DNA of 64,000 bases from Endomychus coccineus (GCA_958510875.1 OY294069.1:1302001-1366000), one strand, 5' to 3'. Counted from the first letter of the stretch, positions 36,263 through 48,275 are shown. The notes: generated by a model not told the origin, from the letters alone. Numbers and translations are program-made.

Positions 36263-36955
36263 AAATGTTGGTGGAACTTTCCATAAAAATACCCGTTCGT
36301 GATATAATGTAGTTGTTCCTTATTTATTATGTTGATGCATAAAAAACCTAGTTTATCCCTTATTATTCATCACATAAGTGAAAATGTTGATATTGCGATT
36401 TCAGTCTGCAGAATGTTGAAGTTGGTAAGAAATTAGATGGCACTAAAATTTTACGAGCGGGTCTCGGAAGACAATTAAAATGTTATGAGTCGGTAGCCGC
36501 TGAGGAAAATAAAAAAAAATTCTCTCGCTCATTTGGCACAAGACGCGGGTGTGTAATGAATCAATCCCGGCAGTAAGATCTCCAGGTGAAGTCGAGCTTC
36601 ACTTCATGGTCGTGAAAACGTAATTGTCCGTTACGCATCCACCAAGACCTCGTCGTGGTGTGTACGTTAGCTAGCAAATTGCCAACACTTTGAAGTGTGA
36701 CTATTTTCACCAGGCAAGAAACGACAGACTTGAACGCTTGGTGACGCGATCGGATGTAATTAATTGAGTCGTTGTTATAAATGACTTTACGTCAGAACCG
36801 CACCTAACGAAGCCACTAAAATTTCACCCTTGGCGTTTTTCTGGCATTTAGAATCTAGTACGCCCTTATTAAATAACCGATCTAGCGAAAACTGTAGCAG
36901 TCGATTAAATCGAGCTGTTCTAAAAACCGAATCAGAACAGGTCTTAATGAAGAAA
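36263..36955. other. Intronic sequence, nothing recognised
   Basis: Moderately GC-rich stretch (36540-36760) without coding similarity. Confidence 0.45.
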
Positions 36956-36959
36956 TGTT

Positions 36960-38380
36960 ACACAGGATACTTTTCAGTCTACCAAGTATCACATATGATG
37001 CTTCTTATTCGAGCAGATTTCACATAAGATGCCATTTATTGTACTAAAAATCACCCAAGATGTTCTCTTCTATTTGACTGGATATCATATACGATTAGTC
37101 TACTAGATATCAAACAAGATTCTTTTCATTCGACTAGATATCACATATCTTGCCTCCTATTCAACTAAATATCAAATAAGATGTTTTTTATTCGACGAGA
37201 TATCGCATAAAATGCCATTTATTGTACTAAATATCACATAGGATTTTCTTTATTTCACTAGGTATCATATATGATGCTTATTATTCTACTGGATATCAAA
37301 TAAGATGCTTTTTATTCAACCAGATATCACATAAGATGCTTTTTATTCGACTAGATATCATATGTGATGTTTTTTATTCTACTAGATATCAAATACTATG
37401 CTTTTTATTCGACCAGATATCACATAGGATGCTTTTTATTCGACTATATATCAAATAAGATGCTTTTTATTCGACCAAATATCACATAGGACGTGCTTTT
37501 TATTTCACTAGATTAGATACCGCTTAAAATGCTATTTATTGTATTAAATATCACATTGGATTTTCTTTATTTCACTAGATATCATATATGATGCTTATTA
37601 CTCTACTAGATATCAAATAAGATGCTTTTTATTCGACCAGATATCACATAAGATACTTTTTATTCGACTAGATATCATATGTGATTTTTTTATTCTACCA
37701 GATATCAAATACGATGCTTTTTATTCGACCAAATATCACATAGGATGCTTTTTATTCGACCAGATATTGCATAGGATGCGCTTTTTTCGACAAGATATCA
37801 CATAATTATGATGTTTGCATTCGACTAGATATTCCATAAGATGTCATTCATTGTACTAAATATCACATAAGATTTTCTTTATTTGAATAGATATCATATA
37901 GTATGATGTTTATTATTCTGCTAGATATTAAATAATGTACTTTTTATTCGACCAGATATTACATATGATGAGTTGAGTGAGTTTTTATCCGATTAGATAT
38001 CACATAGGATGCTGTTTATTCAACTAGTTATCACATAGGATGCTTTTCATTTGACCCCAAAAGTCACAGGGGATGCTTTTTCGACTAGTGTCATATAGGA
38101 TGCTTTTTATTCTATTAGATATCACATGGGATACATTTTATTCGACTAGATATTGCATAGTATGCTTTCATTCCACCACATGTCACATAATATGATGCTT
38201 TTTATTAGACTAGATTTCGCATATGAAGCTTTTAATCGAAGAAATATTATTTTATAGTATGCTTTTATCAGACTACATATAGGATAGGATGCTTTAGAAT
38301 GAACTAGATATCACATAGGATGCTTTTACCCGAAAAGATGCTTTCATTCGGCTAGATATCAGGATGCTTTTTATTCCATT
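36960..38380. repeat. Satellite array of ~31-bp monomers with ~315-bp higher-order repeat
   Basis: About 45 tandem copies of a unit with consensus near CTAGATATCACATAGGATGC TTTTTATTCGA. Monomer variants recur in order: a GCCATTTATTGTACTAAATA variant appears at about 37214, 37531 and 37842 (spacing 317 and 311), followed each time by a GATTTTCTTTATTTCACTAG variant and a GATGCTTATTATTCTACT variant. A first GCCATTTATTGTACTAAA occurs at 37031. Short monomers therefore form ten-unit blocks that were amplified secondarily. Most units contain GATATC. The array decays toward the right. There is no coding potential. Confidence 0.95.
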
Positions 38381-39490
38381 GGTCGAAAAATCTAAAAACT
38401 ATTACAGAAACACCATTCTTGGAATGATCAAAACTATCATGAAGACAGCTGGTTTTGATAAACATAAAATAATAACAATCCACTCTTGACCCTCACTCGC
38501 AGTTTCAGTGCTGTCACATAATGATGGTGGAGGAGGCAAATAATCAGAAATATGAATCTGGATCTACATCCTACGAGACATTTCGTTTCATCTCAAAAGT
38601 CTGGATATTTATTTCCATTTTTTACTTCATTCAGGAAGTAGGGAATTTTGGAAACAATTTTTTTTTATTTCAATTTTACTATCCCTACCAATCTATTGTA
38701 ATAGCTACTTTTAACATGTTTCTTAAGCACTCTCCGAGTATTTTTTCGTTATGAGATCGTTACAAGCAAGAGAGAAAGTGAAGGTGCACGAAAGCTACAA
38801 TATTCGTGTGAAGTATTTTTGGGACATTCTGTACATCAACTCCCGCCACTTGAGACAAATTATCCAGGAAATTCAACGAAGAAATTGATTAAGGGTTCTC
38901 ATGAGTGAAAGAAAAATACCCGTAGAGCGTGTATTGTTAATGCTTCTAGTAACGTAGTTTCAGATCTGCCGTTTTGATTTCACTAAATTTCTTCGTATTA
39001 ATCACAACTTATTTAAGAATTCCTAATCAGGTAGCCGTGTATACAAATTCCCTCTATCCCGCGGTTAATTTATTCGATACATTAATTTGACTGATAGGAA
39101 CGTTTCAGTCAACGTCGAGACACGGCTCCTGTCGTGTTTTAAATGTCACTTAAACCGAGTTCCCCGGGCTGCAAATCGATCACCTAAAATGGTATCATTA
39201 CGAACGAACACACCAACAAACCAATTTTTGAATTGTACTACATTCTTCGCACTAACTCGATGGGATGTCCTGAAATAATATGTCACATAATAATGGATCT
39301 TCCGGAGATTTTATCTGAATTTTGTTCGTTTATTCAATTGTGTGCAAAAATAGGAAATATTTATATTTTATTATTCACGTAACCTTCCCACTGAATTGAA
39401 AAAAGTATATAGTTTTCATTTTCAAATGTACATGCTAGAATATGAACGATAACAGAATTAGCAGCATTTTATATCCTTGAAAGAAATAAT
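38381..39490. other. Intronic sequence, nothing recognised
   Basis: No similarity. The open stretch at 38521-38754 has a hydrophobic C-terminal part but no motif. Confidence 0.45.
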
Positions 39491-39495
39491 GTACA

Positions 39496-41070
39496 ATGGA
39501 AAGGGATTTAGACGAGAGCCTTACAGGATTCCCGAGGGATAACTTCCACGTATTATTTCATCGGACGAAATCACTTCAAGATAAAGCGGTACTAAATAGG
39601 CTGAACGCGGAAATTCAGTATGCCCTATCAGAATACAGGAACGAGAAATTTAACGCAAAAATGGAAACATACAACGAGGAAAATTTAACGCCTTGGGTTT
39701 TCGCAAAGGAGCTAAGGGGAACAAGTTCCGCGATACTGCACTCAAATTAGAAAACTGCAACGCAGTAGTGACAGATCTCGGGAAAGCAGAAACCTTTGCT
39801 GCGACGCTAGAAATCCAATTCACTCCAAATCCAAGTGAACTATCGCCTCACAATAAGAAAGTAGAAAAAGAGGTAAAGCATACGCTAAGGATATAGGAGG
39901 AGTATATATTCACAGAAGTAACAAAAAAGGAAATCGAAGAGATAATAAAAAACACAAAGATCCGAAAAGCCCCCGGCAGCGATAAGATTACAAATCAGAT
40001 ATTAGAAAATATACCGCAAAACGCTGTAGAGTACTTAGTAGGAATTGCAAACGGCGTCTTCAAACACAGGTACTATCCAAAGAACGGGAAAACAGCGAAA
40101 ACCATAATGATCCCCAAGCCGAATAAACCAAGGAATAATCTATCGAGTTATAGACCGATAAGTTTACAATCAAACGTGAGTAAAATAGTCGAGAGAACTA
40201 TACTCACCAGGTTGAACCAGCTAATAGAAAACCAAAATATAATCCGGGATGAACAACGTGGATTCCCCAGAGCATAGCACAACGCACCAACTAGCTAGGA
40301 TATCTCTGGGAAGATTAAAGAAGGGCACAACAAGAAAATGTCTAGCTAGAAATAGCCAAAGCCTTCGATAAAGTATGGCATGATGGAATGATACATAAGA
40401 TGTACAGATACAACCTACCAATAGCCTACTTGAAGCTTACAGATTCGTAACACACGGGGCGCAGATTCAAAACGAGAGGGATCGATATCACGTTGGAAGA
40501 AAGACAAGCAAAGGCAGGGGTACCGAAAGGGCCGATCCTTGAACCGGTACTCTATAACTTCTATATCGCAGATATATCTGAGACAATAGGACCAGACGAT
40601 GGGCGCCTTATACCAACACATACAAATGAAATGCGTATAAGCAAGGCTTCAAAGATACATCACCTACCTCGAAGAGTGATCCAACAAATGGCGAATAGAA
40701 GTGATGATATTCTCAACGAGATACATTAAACACAAACCGACGAAAGATATTGAGACAAACAAGAAAAAGATATCTTTGGTGGAAGAAGTGAAATAGTTGG
40801 AAGTAACGCTAGACAGGAAGCTAACTTTCTTTCCCCACCTGAGGAACATAAAGAAAAAGGCAAATAAGATAAAGAGGCACCTATATCCACTACACAACAG
40901 GCGAAGCAAACTAAGTACTAAAAGTAAATTAAGGATTTATACTTCTGTGATAAGACCGACAATAACATAAGCCGCCGAAATATGGTTACAAGCGCCACTA
41001 AAGAATTTGCAAATAATACAGAATGAGGTAATCAGATTCTGTCTAGATGCACCATATTATGTGACAAACG
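39496..41070 (+). pseudogene. LINE ORF2 remnant, RT linker to thumb, many stops
   Basis: Reads through several frames: QYALSEYRNEKFNAKMET and NLTPWVFAKELRG (linker), TKKEIEEIIKNTKIRKAPGS, DKITNQILENIPQNAVEYLV (RT motif 0), KTIMIPKPNKPRNNLSSYRP, ISLQSNVSKIVERTILTRLN and LIENQNIIRDEQRGFPRA (motifs 1-2), then degraded palm sequence, and near 40980 a TEIWLQAP...NEVIRFCLDAPYYV thumb segment. No YADD box is legible. It is a separate family from the neighbour starting at 41080, probably Jockey superfamily. Confidence 0.85.
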
Positions 41071-41079
41071 ACTATTATC

Positions 41080-41930
41080 ACAAGTGTTGAACAGTGATGT
41101 GTCTTGGCACCAACTTTGTTTATGTTCCATATCAACGATCTGTTCACTTCATACCGCTTTGCATCTAGAACGCCTATATCATCTAATGGAGCAAGAGGAC
41201 CTAAACAAGACAGGTCGGTGCAAGGAACGGAGATTGAAATGGGGATCTGATAGTCTAGTAGAGTTTAATGCAACCAAAACTCAAGCTTGTATTTTCTCTA
41301 GGAAGGGGGATCCCACAATCCCTAATATGATGATGTTAGGTACAACTACTCCTGTGAAATCTTCCATATGCATGCTCAGTACCACTTTCTCATGGGACGA
41401 TCATATGAGGTCCATTGCGGGATCGTATCCAAAAAAACATGGTTATCTATTTTGAGTCAAGAGCTATTTGCTGTTTTGCACCACAACAGCTCCCCATAAT
41501 CTCACAGATTTAACTTGTCCTGGAGTACTGTCCACATGTTTTGAGTTCAGCTCTCAATAAAAGGTGAAGTTCTTGAAAAATCGATCGATCAATCTGTCTG
41601 TTAATGGCACTTCGGCGTAGCAATGTTATTATTAAAATTGGTATAAAAAAAGAATTGTTCTTTCTTTTAATCACCTAAAATTCTATAGATGCGATTGGTA
41701 ATATCTCACTTCCGAATTCAATGAATTCTGTTGAACATCGTAAAAGGGTTTTTGCACAGATATTCCCATGATCGGTGTTCATCAGGAATCTCGTCTGTTA
41801 TTCCACCACGAGAAATTCCAGGTATTTGGACTACTAGACTGGCTCAAGCTAGTCACCCCTTCATTGCCGAACTTCTTCTCCAACAGAAAAGTTTTGGAAC
41901 TCTTTGCCTAATGCGATCTTCTACTTAATA
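41080..41930 (+). pseudogene. Jockey-like LINE, 3' half of ORF2, decayed
   Basis: Fragments in order: HINDLFTSYRFASRTPIS, SLVEFNATKTQACIFSRKGD, TTTPVKSSICMLSTTFSWDD and HMRSIAGSYPKKHGYLF, then TVHMF plus a degraded thumb. At 41731-41928 comes FLHRYSHDRCSSGISSVIPP followed by TRLAQASHPFIAEL, the ORF2 C-terminus. Same family as 29487-30340, 31195-31400, 51838-52710 and 57690-58260. Confidence 0.8.
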
Positions 41931-42012
41931 ACAAAGTGACCAAAAGTGTATAATACATATATATCTCTATAATCTCATTCTATATTTTGCATAAAATTTT
42001 CAATTGTTGCAG

Positions 42013-42286
42013 GAGGATGTTCCCCACAGTGAGGATATCGTTCACTGGAATAAGAGCCGACCAGAAGTACGCCGTATTGTTGGACATAGTTCCGGTAGAT
42101 AACAAACGATATAGATACGCGTATCATAGATCTTCCTGGCTGGTGGCGGGGAAAGCCGATCCACCGGCACCGTGTAGGATGTACGCGCATCCGGATTCGC
42201 CGTATTCCGGGGAGCAGCTAAGGAAGCAAGTGGTTTCGTTCGAAAAAGTCAAACTCACGAATAACGAAATGGACAAACACGGTCAT
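42013..42286 (+). CDS. H15: T-box factor (Tbx20/H15-midline class), central T-box exon
   Basis: Second visible coding exon, about 91 residues. The acceptor is TTGCAG at 42012. The first base completes an Arg codon begun at 586-587, giving GRRMFPT across the junction as in Tbx20 proteins. The donor is GTAAGT at 42287, in phase 0. Family motifs in order are RRMFPTVRISFTG, YAVLLDIVPVDNKRYRYAYH, RSSWLVAGKADPP, YAHPDSPYSGEQLRKQVVSF and KVKLTNNEMDKHGH. These build the core of the T-box immunoglobulin-like fold. No stop or indel is seen, in contrast to every transposon ORF around it, so this is a gene under constraint. If the donor is not used, the frame continues 27 codons into the intron and stops at 42367. 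Confidence 0.95.
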
Positions 42287-43229
42287 GTAAGTACCATGTG
42301 CACTTGTGCAGGTTGTTCAAAATTTTTACCCGCTGAGGATGTTTTTCGTAAACATACTTGCGAATAAACTGCCATTCGATTATCATACATTGCAGTTTCC
42401 TGAGTTATCTTCAAAAGTTCCAACGGTTCTACAAGCTTAACAATTGGACAAATAAAGTTTTTTTAAACTTAAATAAAATCTTTATTAACAGTTTGATTTT
42501 CAACAATCTAATAAATAAATGTGACTATAGTTTCGCTAACGGAATATTATCTAGCTGTCCGATCAATTTCAAATTTTACAGGTGTTCATCATTCGGGTGA
42601 CAACCTATCATAAGGCAAAAAAATGGCCCCTTCAAGATGGCGGACGAGTCTTGTGATTATGATCCGACTCTATTCAAAATTGGTTTCGGGGTTGGAGATC
42701 ATTTCATCTTTCGGATGAGCCAATCAAGAGCGCCTGCCGAAGTCTGTATGATTGCGCGACTAACGAATAGGACGCAAAACAAAGCAAATATAGCGTCGAA
42801 TAAATTTCGAGCACCATATTTTGTCGTGGATTGCATTTACTATTTGGTCGCTACACGACATATAAGTCATATAAGCCGACTCAATATAACAATATCAAGA
42901 ATCTGCCTCAGAAACGGAAACTGGGACAAATTTTACGTCTCTTGTCAATGCATGAACCGATATCTGTTTACAAAATATTCGAGGTTCTAATCGCCCTTCG
43001 TTGTTTTTTTTATAAGAATTTCTTTTTTGTATATTACTTTCCAGACAGCAACAAGATCGAATTATCACGAAGTTGTTGTCATAATATAATTCATGTTCAA
43101 TTTGTTACATCGATACCGATTCGTGTACCCAATTCCAGCTGCAGGTTTTGTGGCTAACCCTATCTGTCAGTTACTGATCCAATTGCCATCCGCAGATACC
43201 CTTGTTAATCCAAGACTATTCTCTTCTAG
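42287..43229 (+). other. Intron 2 of the T-box gene (943 bp)
   Basis: Bounded by GTAAGT and CTTCTAG, phase 0. No recognisable transposable element is seen. A stop-free stretch at 42637-42990 (117 codons) has no recognisable motif and is probably fortuitous. This is the only internal intron of moderate length in the gene. Confidence 0.88.
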
Positions 43230-43391
43230 TTGGTTTTGAACTCAATGCACAAATATCAGCCCAGAGTGCATTTGGTAAAGAGGCCGGAAGGGACTTCCGG
43301 TAATGTGGTCGACTTGGAGAATGAAGAATACAAGACTTTCATATTCCCAGAGACAGTCTTCACTGCAGTTACAGCCTATCAAAACCAATTA
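43230..43391 (+). CDS. H15: T-box factor (Tbx20/H15-midline class), third visible exon
   Basis: A 162-nt exon of 54 codons, phase 0 on both sides. The acceptor is CTTCTAG ending at 43229 and the donor GTGAGT starts at 43392. It encodes the T-box stretch [19 protein letters not shown], a short variable loop, then [18 protein letters not shown]. The last segment is close to invariant in T-box proteins and feeds into the DNA-contacting C-terminal helices, which are encoded 16 kb downstream. The exact 5' edge is inferred from the AG and from Tbx20 homology; it puts Leu-Val-Leu after Gly-His, where vertebrate Tbx20 has Ile-Ile-Leu. Confidence 0.93.
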
Positions 43392-43889
43392 GTGAGTATT
43401 GAATTTGTAAATCTAGTCTGTTATTACAATATACACACAAACATCATTTATAGGTAGAGGATTCGACCGAAACTAATGGTTTTTAGGGGTATCTCGATGG
43501 TTCGTATGGATTATGGCGATATAGAAACCAAGTGCTTTCTTTTTGACTAAAACTACCTATAAATACCATCGTGTCTCAGGTTGGCTTTCGGTTCTTGAAA
43601 TGTGGCTTTCTTAGATTTATGAGTATCTCAGAAATAACAATGGGAGTGTTATATATACTGTATAAACAATGCTATCTATATACCGATGTGTAAACTAGAT
43701 ACTTTCATGATGTGCTATGCATGTACAGACTCTACTTATAATTTGGATTAGAAAATTAAAATGGAAGGAATTGTGCTGACCAATTATCAAAATGTAAAGG
43801 CCAAAGTAATATTAAGAAGAAGAAAAAGACAACCTATATAATTTCGCGCCTAGATGACTTGTGAAATGTCAAGTACATATATTAAAAGT

Positions 43890-44330
43890 ATATGATAAAA
43901 CATGGTATCGCTACTTCTGGGGTGCCACAGGGGTGCATTCTTGACCCTCTATTTTTCATTTTGTTTATTAATGACCTCTTGGCGGTCTTGGATTTCCCCC
44001 ATCTTTTGTATGCCGATGACCTCAAAATAAATTCCAGGGTATCTAATCTCGGTGACTGTCTCAGAAATCCAATCTGTCAGCTCTGAATGCATGGTGTTTG
44101 AAGAATATGTTGCATCTTGATGTTGGTAAGTGTGCTGCCTTGATATTCTTGCCGAAGTCCAATGACATTCTATACGAATATACTCTGGATTCCCGTGTCT
44201 TGAATAGACCGAAGACGTTCTGTGTCCTTGGTGTTATCTTTGACAGAAAGTTATCACTTATTGATCGTATCAGTCATATGTGCCCAAAAGGCAATTTTGA
44301 AAAAATGAGGTAAACAAAGGAGAACATACT
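43890..44330 (+). pseudogene. LINE reverse transcriptase palm fragment
   Basis: TSGVPQGCILDPLFFILFIN DLL followed by PHLLYADDLKINSRV gives intact RT motifs 4 and 5, including the YADD box. After a stop and frameshift, FCVLGVIFDRKLS (motif 7, LGV-D) is seen near 44215-44260. It is truncated on both sides. It is Jockey-like but cannot be matched to the other families here. Confidence 0.85.
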
Positions 44331-44339
44331 ACATCCACC

Positions 44340-45480
44340 AAACCTGCTCACGTTATTCTTTGCGATACGTTCTGTGACTACTGTCATACTGACGTTAAAG
44401 TTAGATGTCAACTAGTGTCAAAATTTCAGTACAACAAAATGCGTGAAAATGATTTATGGAAATATTTATAGAACTTGAAGTGTACATACTTCAATCGTCT
44501 AGCTGGGGATGGGAATTGACGCAGATCATGTTAACGTTCCGAGCTTTCTTCAGGCACAGAGGTCAGCGCAATCTTCCCGCAGTTCCACCTATTATATAAC
44601 ACCACGAGCAATGAGCTATATTTCCAAGGTATATCACTACTAGTCGAAATACATTTTGATTTATGCCCGTTTTTAACGTTCCGTTTCACAGGCATAATTG
44701 TCCGCGCATTTTTGTTTATAAGGTCTATGATGCAAGACTCGTGGATCTTGATAAAGCTCGTTACATGGTACAAATTAGCGGCTTCGCGTTTTTCGTATTG
44801 TCAACTGGGATGATTAATCGTGGAAGGCCGCAAAGAAATTCGCAATAAATAACGCTTCTAGAAGGAAGAATGATAAAAATGACGAAGAAATTTATGGGGT
44901 AGTGGGTATCGGTAGATCTGATATAAAGTTTATCGACTCGCTGATCAATTTGTGTTATTATTGTATTTGTAAATGAAAGAATAAACTGTTACTCCCACGT
45001 TTCATATCTGTTGCGATTTTATAGTGTTCGATACGCGGAAGATGGATAGTTTTACATTTAACGAATGTCCTCTACCAGAGTGGATGGTTGATGTATGTTC
45101 TGCTTATAAGTCATCTTTCTTGATATAATTATGGAACACCTACAAGGAACATGTTACTGATGGCACTTGTTCTAGTGGATCTCAGAAGGTTGTGGATACC
45201 AATTTCGGGTGCATTATTCATGTTAAAATTGATTTTTAGTGTATTTATCTAAAGGATGACCGAAATTCAGGGTTTCGGAATGCTGTCACCTATCCCCTTA
45301 GAGTCTGAGATTTTTCGTCCAAGAGAGTTCCCGAATGACACTCGGATAGATGTTAAGGAGAAACTCCAATTCAGAGAAAAATGGGACCTCCTTCCATACT
45401 CTCTGAAATTGAAGAGGAACATTCAGAAGATGGATTAGTCACTAATGTAGTAGGGGTTTTCCGGTGACAAGTTGTAAGCT
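44340..45480. other. Intronic sequence, nothing firmly recognised
   Basis: No coding similarity. Contains CTGAAGAAAGCTCGGAACGTTAAC on the minus strand near 44535, a degenerate version of the Penelope-type terminal motif (see the rejected list). Confidence 0.4.
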
Positions 45481-45990
45481 TCAGGATAGTTACTCAAATC
45501 TCAAAATAAGCCTAACCCATTTGCTAACGATTGACCAGGATGACACTGACTGGAGGCTTTTCGAAGGAGGTATCCTGATCCTGACATAGCTACAAGAGTT
45601 TCTCAAAACTTGGCCAAAAGTCGGATGTCTGTCTCAGAAACAAATATACGGCGATATTTTGAAGAGATCACGGAGTACTTTAGGCAGAAAATATGTTAAA
45701 TGTATCCAATAATCCATTTCGAGTATTTAATTGTGACGAACAGCAACAATCGTGTCTTAGTTAGAAAATGACAAAAAATGGTTGGTAGTGTGACCGATTC
45801 TGATGAAAATAGAAATATCACAACACTCGTCATGGGAAATGTAAAAGGGGAATTGGCTTCTCCTATTGTTGTGTTCAATTCAAAAGGGGTGTCTGAATCA
45901 TTGGCCTTTCCCATGCCACAATCTTGGGCTATTGGTAGATCTGACAACGGTTGGAACACTGGACAAATGTTTTGAATACGTTACTTATGT
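45480..45990 (+). pseudogene. pogo/Tigger-like transposase fragment
   Basis: Pieces across frames: LEAFRRRYPDPDIATRVSQN and RRYFEEITEYF (region between the CENP-B-type DNA-binding domain and the catalytic core), FRVFNCDEQQQ (first catalytic Asp-Glu pair), VTDSDENRNITTLVMGNVKG, ELASPIVVFNSKGVSESL and SWAIGRSDNGWNTGQMF (core of the DDE_1 fold). The second and third catalytic acids are missing. Stops and frameshifts make it inactive. Only about 500 bp of the element remain and no TIRs were found. Confidence 0.75.
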
Positions 45991-47157
45991 TTTCCATTTC
46001 ATAGACATTGAATTGAATATAATAGAAATTGAATTAACCAATTCCCGATCCATAATTTTTTCGAAAATTATTGGTATTATTGGGAATGGTAATATGTTTT
46101 AAGTGCAAGCAGTTATCAAATACAAATACAATTCAGTTGTTGGTATTGATGTCGATTTCCGGCTGTAATCTGACTCTTATCTTGATCATTTACTGTATAA
46201 ATCGGTGCAAGTTCGGAACCTCCTTTGTATAGATGGACCCATCAGCAATCACGGTACCAACCTCTCTGCAGACTGTCTCAAAAATTACCACATCTCATCT
46301 ATTCATCGGTATTTCGATAAAAAAAATGTGAAAGTTGGCAAGTTATTTGGAAGGTAAGCGACAGGGAACACATAGGTGGAAATTACATACGCCCAAGAAA
46401 CAAACGACGAACGTCTACGCGAGAGAATCATAAAACACCTTCACATGATGTGTCACTGGCGCTACTGTACACTACACCTACCGCGATAATTCACATCGTC
46501 TTCGTTCTCGCTTGTTTCAAACGGGTATATTTATACACACCTTCGTTCTCTTATGATATGTTCGTCGTTGTGTTGCTCGTAAATTAAGTTAAATTACTTC
46601 AGGGAGAGAAAGTGTAAAAATTTTATTAAGCCAAACACGTTAACTCGTTTTTGATCTGTTCGCCCTCGCACACACAAAACTCGCGAGATGTGAAAACAAA
46701 CACGCGGGCGACTTATCCCGGTGGCCCGTACCGGGTGTTTCGTGTACCAACATTGAGATGTTATCTAATTAAATGATTGTGCATTAAGCTGGGGTATATT
46801 ATTCTTGTCTCTTGATGATTTATATCCTGAACGTAGTCCAAAGGATTTAAGTGAGAAATAAATTACGCGTTAGGAGGCATTAATTATGAACGACTTCAGC
46901 ATTATGATGAGAATTATTTATTGCAGACTGCTCTATGTACAGGTTGGAGCTTTTATGTTCATGTTAACTGTGCCCACCACGAGTCAACTTGCCATTCATT
47001 ATGTAGAATAACATCAGAATAATTCTGGTATTTTGATGGTAAATGAAAATCGACCAAAAATTAATATATTTATATTTGCCACCTCTTCGGTTTTGACCGG
47101 GAGGTATCCGGGTTGATTCAAGATTTCGCAACTCTTGCACCTTCGGAGGGTGTTCAA
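45991..47157. other. Intronic sequence, nothing recognised
   Basis: The tract at 46380-46740 is richer in GC and CG than its surroundings and has no similarity to the repeats in the window. It is a possible conserved noncoding region, untested. Confidence 0.4.
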
Positions 47158-47420
47158 TAAATCAATCAATCAAAACGGGGTGGACAAGTCCGGAGCACTT
47201 AGACCACTTGATTGAGTCCATTGTGCGCCCCTTGATCCAACAATCAGTCCAGCAGTCTTGAGGCAGTGCTGACGGCTAAGATTTTGCATAGACTGATGTC
47301 TCTTATGACTTCAAGCAGCATATGTGTGCTGCCATCTTTTGTACCATTAAAGGGAGGGGTTGATAGCAGATATTTGTCTATGGGCATTATATGGAAAAGG
47401 CTTAGATCTTCCGAGTAAAC
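47158..47420 (-). pseudogene. LINE 3' end, minus strand, with TTGATTGA tail
   Basis: Inverse of the 3' ends at 13148-13505 and 36172-36262. The tail TTGATTGATTTATTG is at the left (about 47158-47172). GCCTCAAGACTGCTGGACTG and the CCATTGTGCGCCCC stretch are conserved. The part to about 47420 corresponds to the end of ORF2. Confidence 0.75.
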
Positions 47421-47689
47421 ACCCAGAGTTCTCATTTTGGTTTTAGATTCATCAATGACGATAGAGAGAAAACATACCTTGCGTACCAAGAACACGATAA
47501 AGGACTTGGAGGTTCTAGACCCCCTGTTCGCCCGTCCAGTTAACTCTAAGCGTCTGACATGCCTTCGCTCACTTCCAACAGCACGTCATTGCCATGCAGA
47601 GACAAACGCCTTAATTGGAGAGGAGACGGTCTTTTCGACCGTATGGGCCTCTCTCCCCCTACCTACTCGTGTAGTGGTTGAACAGCATT

Positions 47690-48275
47690 ACGGACTTTAG
47701 AAGTAATGGGATGTGGTGCAGCATTCACCCGTGTAGAGGCAGCTGTTTTTGCCCTCACCGTGAGAGGAATATTTTAGGCCACTGCTCGCTACACTATATT
47801 ATTGCCACTTCTGGGCTATAGCCAACTCCACCTCCTCGTGTTACCTGTTTCCCCAGGAACGTTTGACGAGTAACCGTTCGGCATCGTTCGTAAAAATCTA
47901 CCGCATATGTCACGGCCGTGAATCCATTTCGAGCAGCCGTCTGGGATAGGAAGACACACTGCGCCCTGGTTTTTATGGGTAAACGTTATGTGGTGCACCG
48001 TTTACCTGACGTTTCGCAGAGGCACCTTTTTTTCGCCCCACGCGTGCAGGTAAAGGCTACTTAAAGCGAGAACCTACATACGTTAAGGGCGCAGTAGGCA
48101 CCGTGATTGCTGACTATCCCCAACCGTCTGTTTGGCCTTCCGCATGTGTCTATTACGTCCGTGAATCCGTTCCGACCAGCACTCTGGAACAAAGAGACAC
48201 GGTATCGTCGTTTTAGTGGTGAAATGTATGTGGTGCCCAGTTCACCGGATCTTTTGCAGTGACAACTGTTAGTTT
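47690..48275. repeat. Three diverged tandem units of ~250-280 bp
   Basis: Marker ATGTGGTGCACCGTTTACCT and its relatives occur at about 47708, 47986 and 48229, each followed by a CGTTTCGCAGAGGCACC-type segment (GTAGAGGCAGC, GCAGAGGCACC, GCAGTGACAAC). The second and third units also share CCGTGAATCC(A/G)TT(T/C)CGA, CAGC and GACACACTG/GACACGGTA. The units are clearly homologous but strongly diverged. The tract is GC-richer than its flanks. No coding function is assigned. Confidence 0.6.

Larger units (their letters stand above)
588..42012 (+). other. Intron 1 of the T-box gene (about 41.4 kb)
   Basis: Inferred from the GTAACA donor at 588 and the TTGCAG acceptor at 42012, with matching phases (AG|G, Arg). 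It interrupts the T-box between ITKTGR and RMFPT. Nearly all recognisable content is transposable element or tandem repeat, in both orientations. Its size comes from accumulated insertions. Unannotated stretches could contain cis-regulatory DNA for this developmental gene, which cannot be recognised without comparison to related genomes. Confidence 0.88.

Noticed and set aside
42637..42990. 117-codon open stretch inside intron 2
   Set aside because: No motif or similarity recognised and it is not needed for the conserved T-box reading. It lies between well-supported splice sites.
44535..44565. Minus-strand CTGAAGAAAGCTCGGAAC, similar to Penelope-type ends
   Set aside because: GAAA is replaced by GGAAC and there is no self-complementary stem II.
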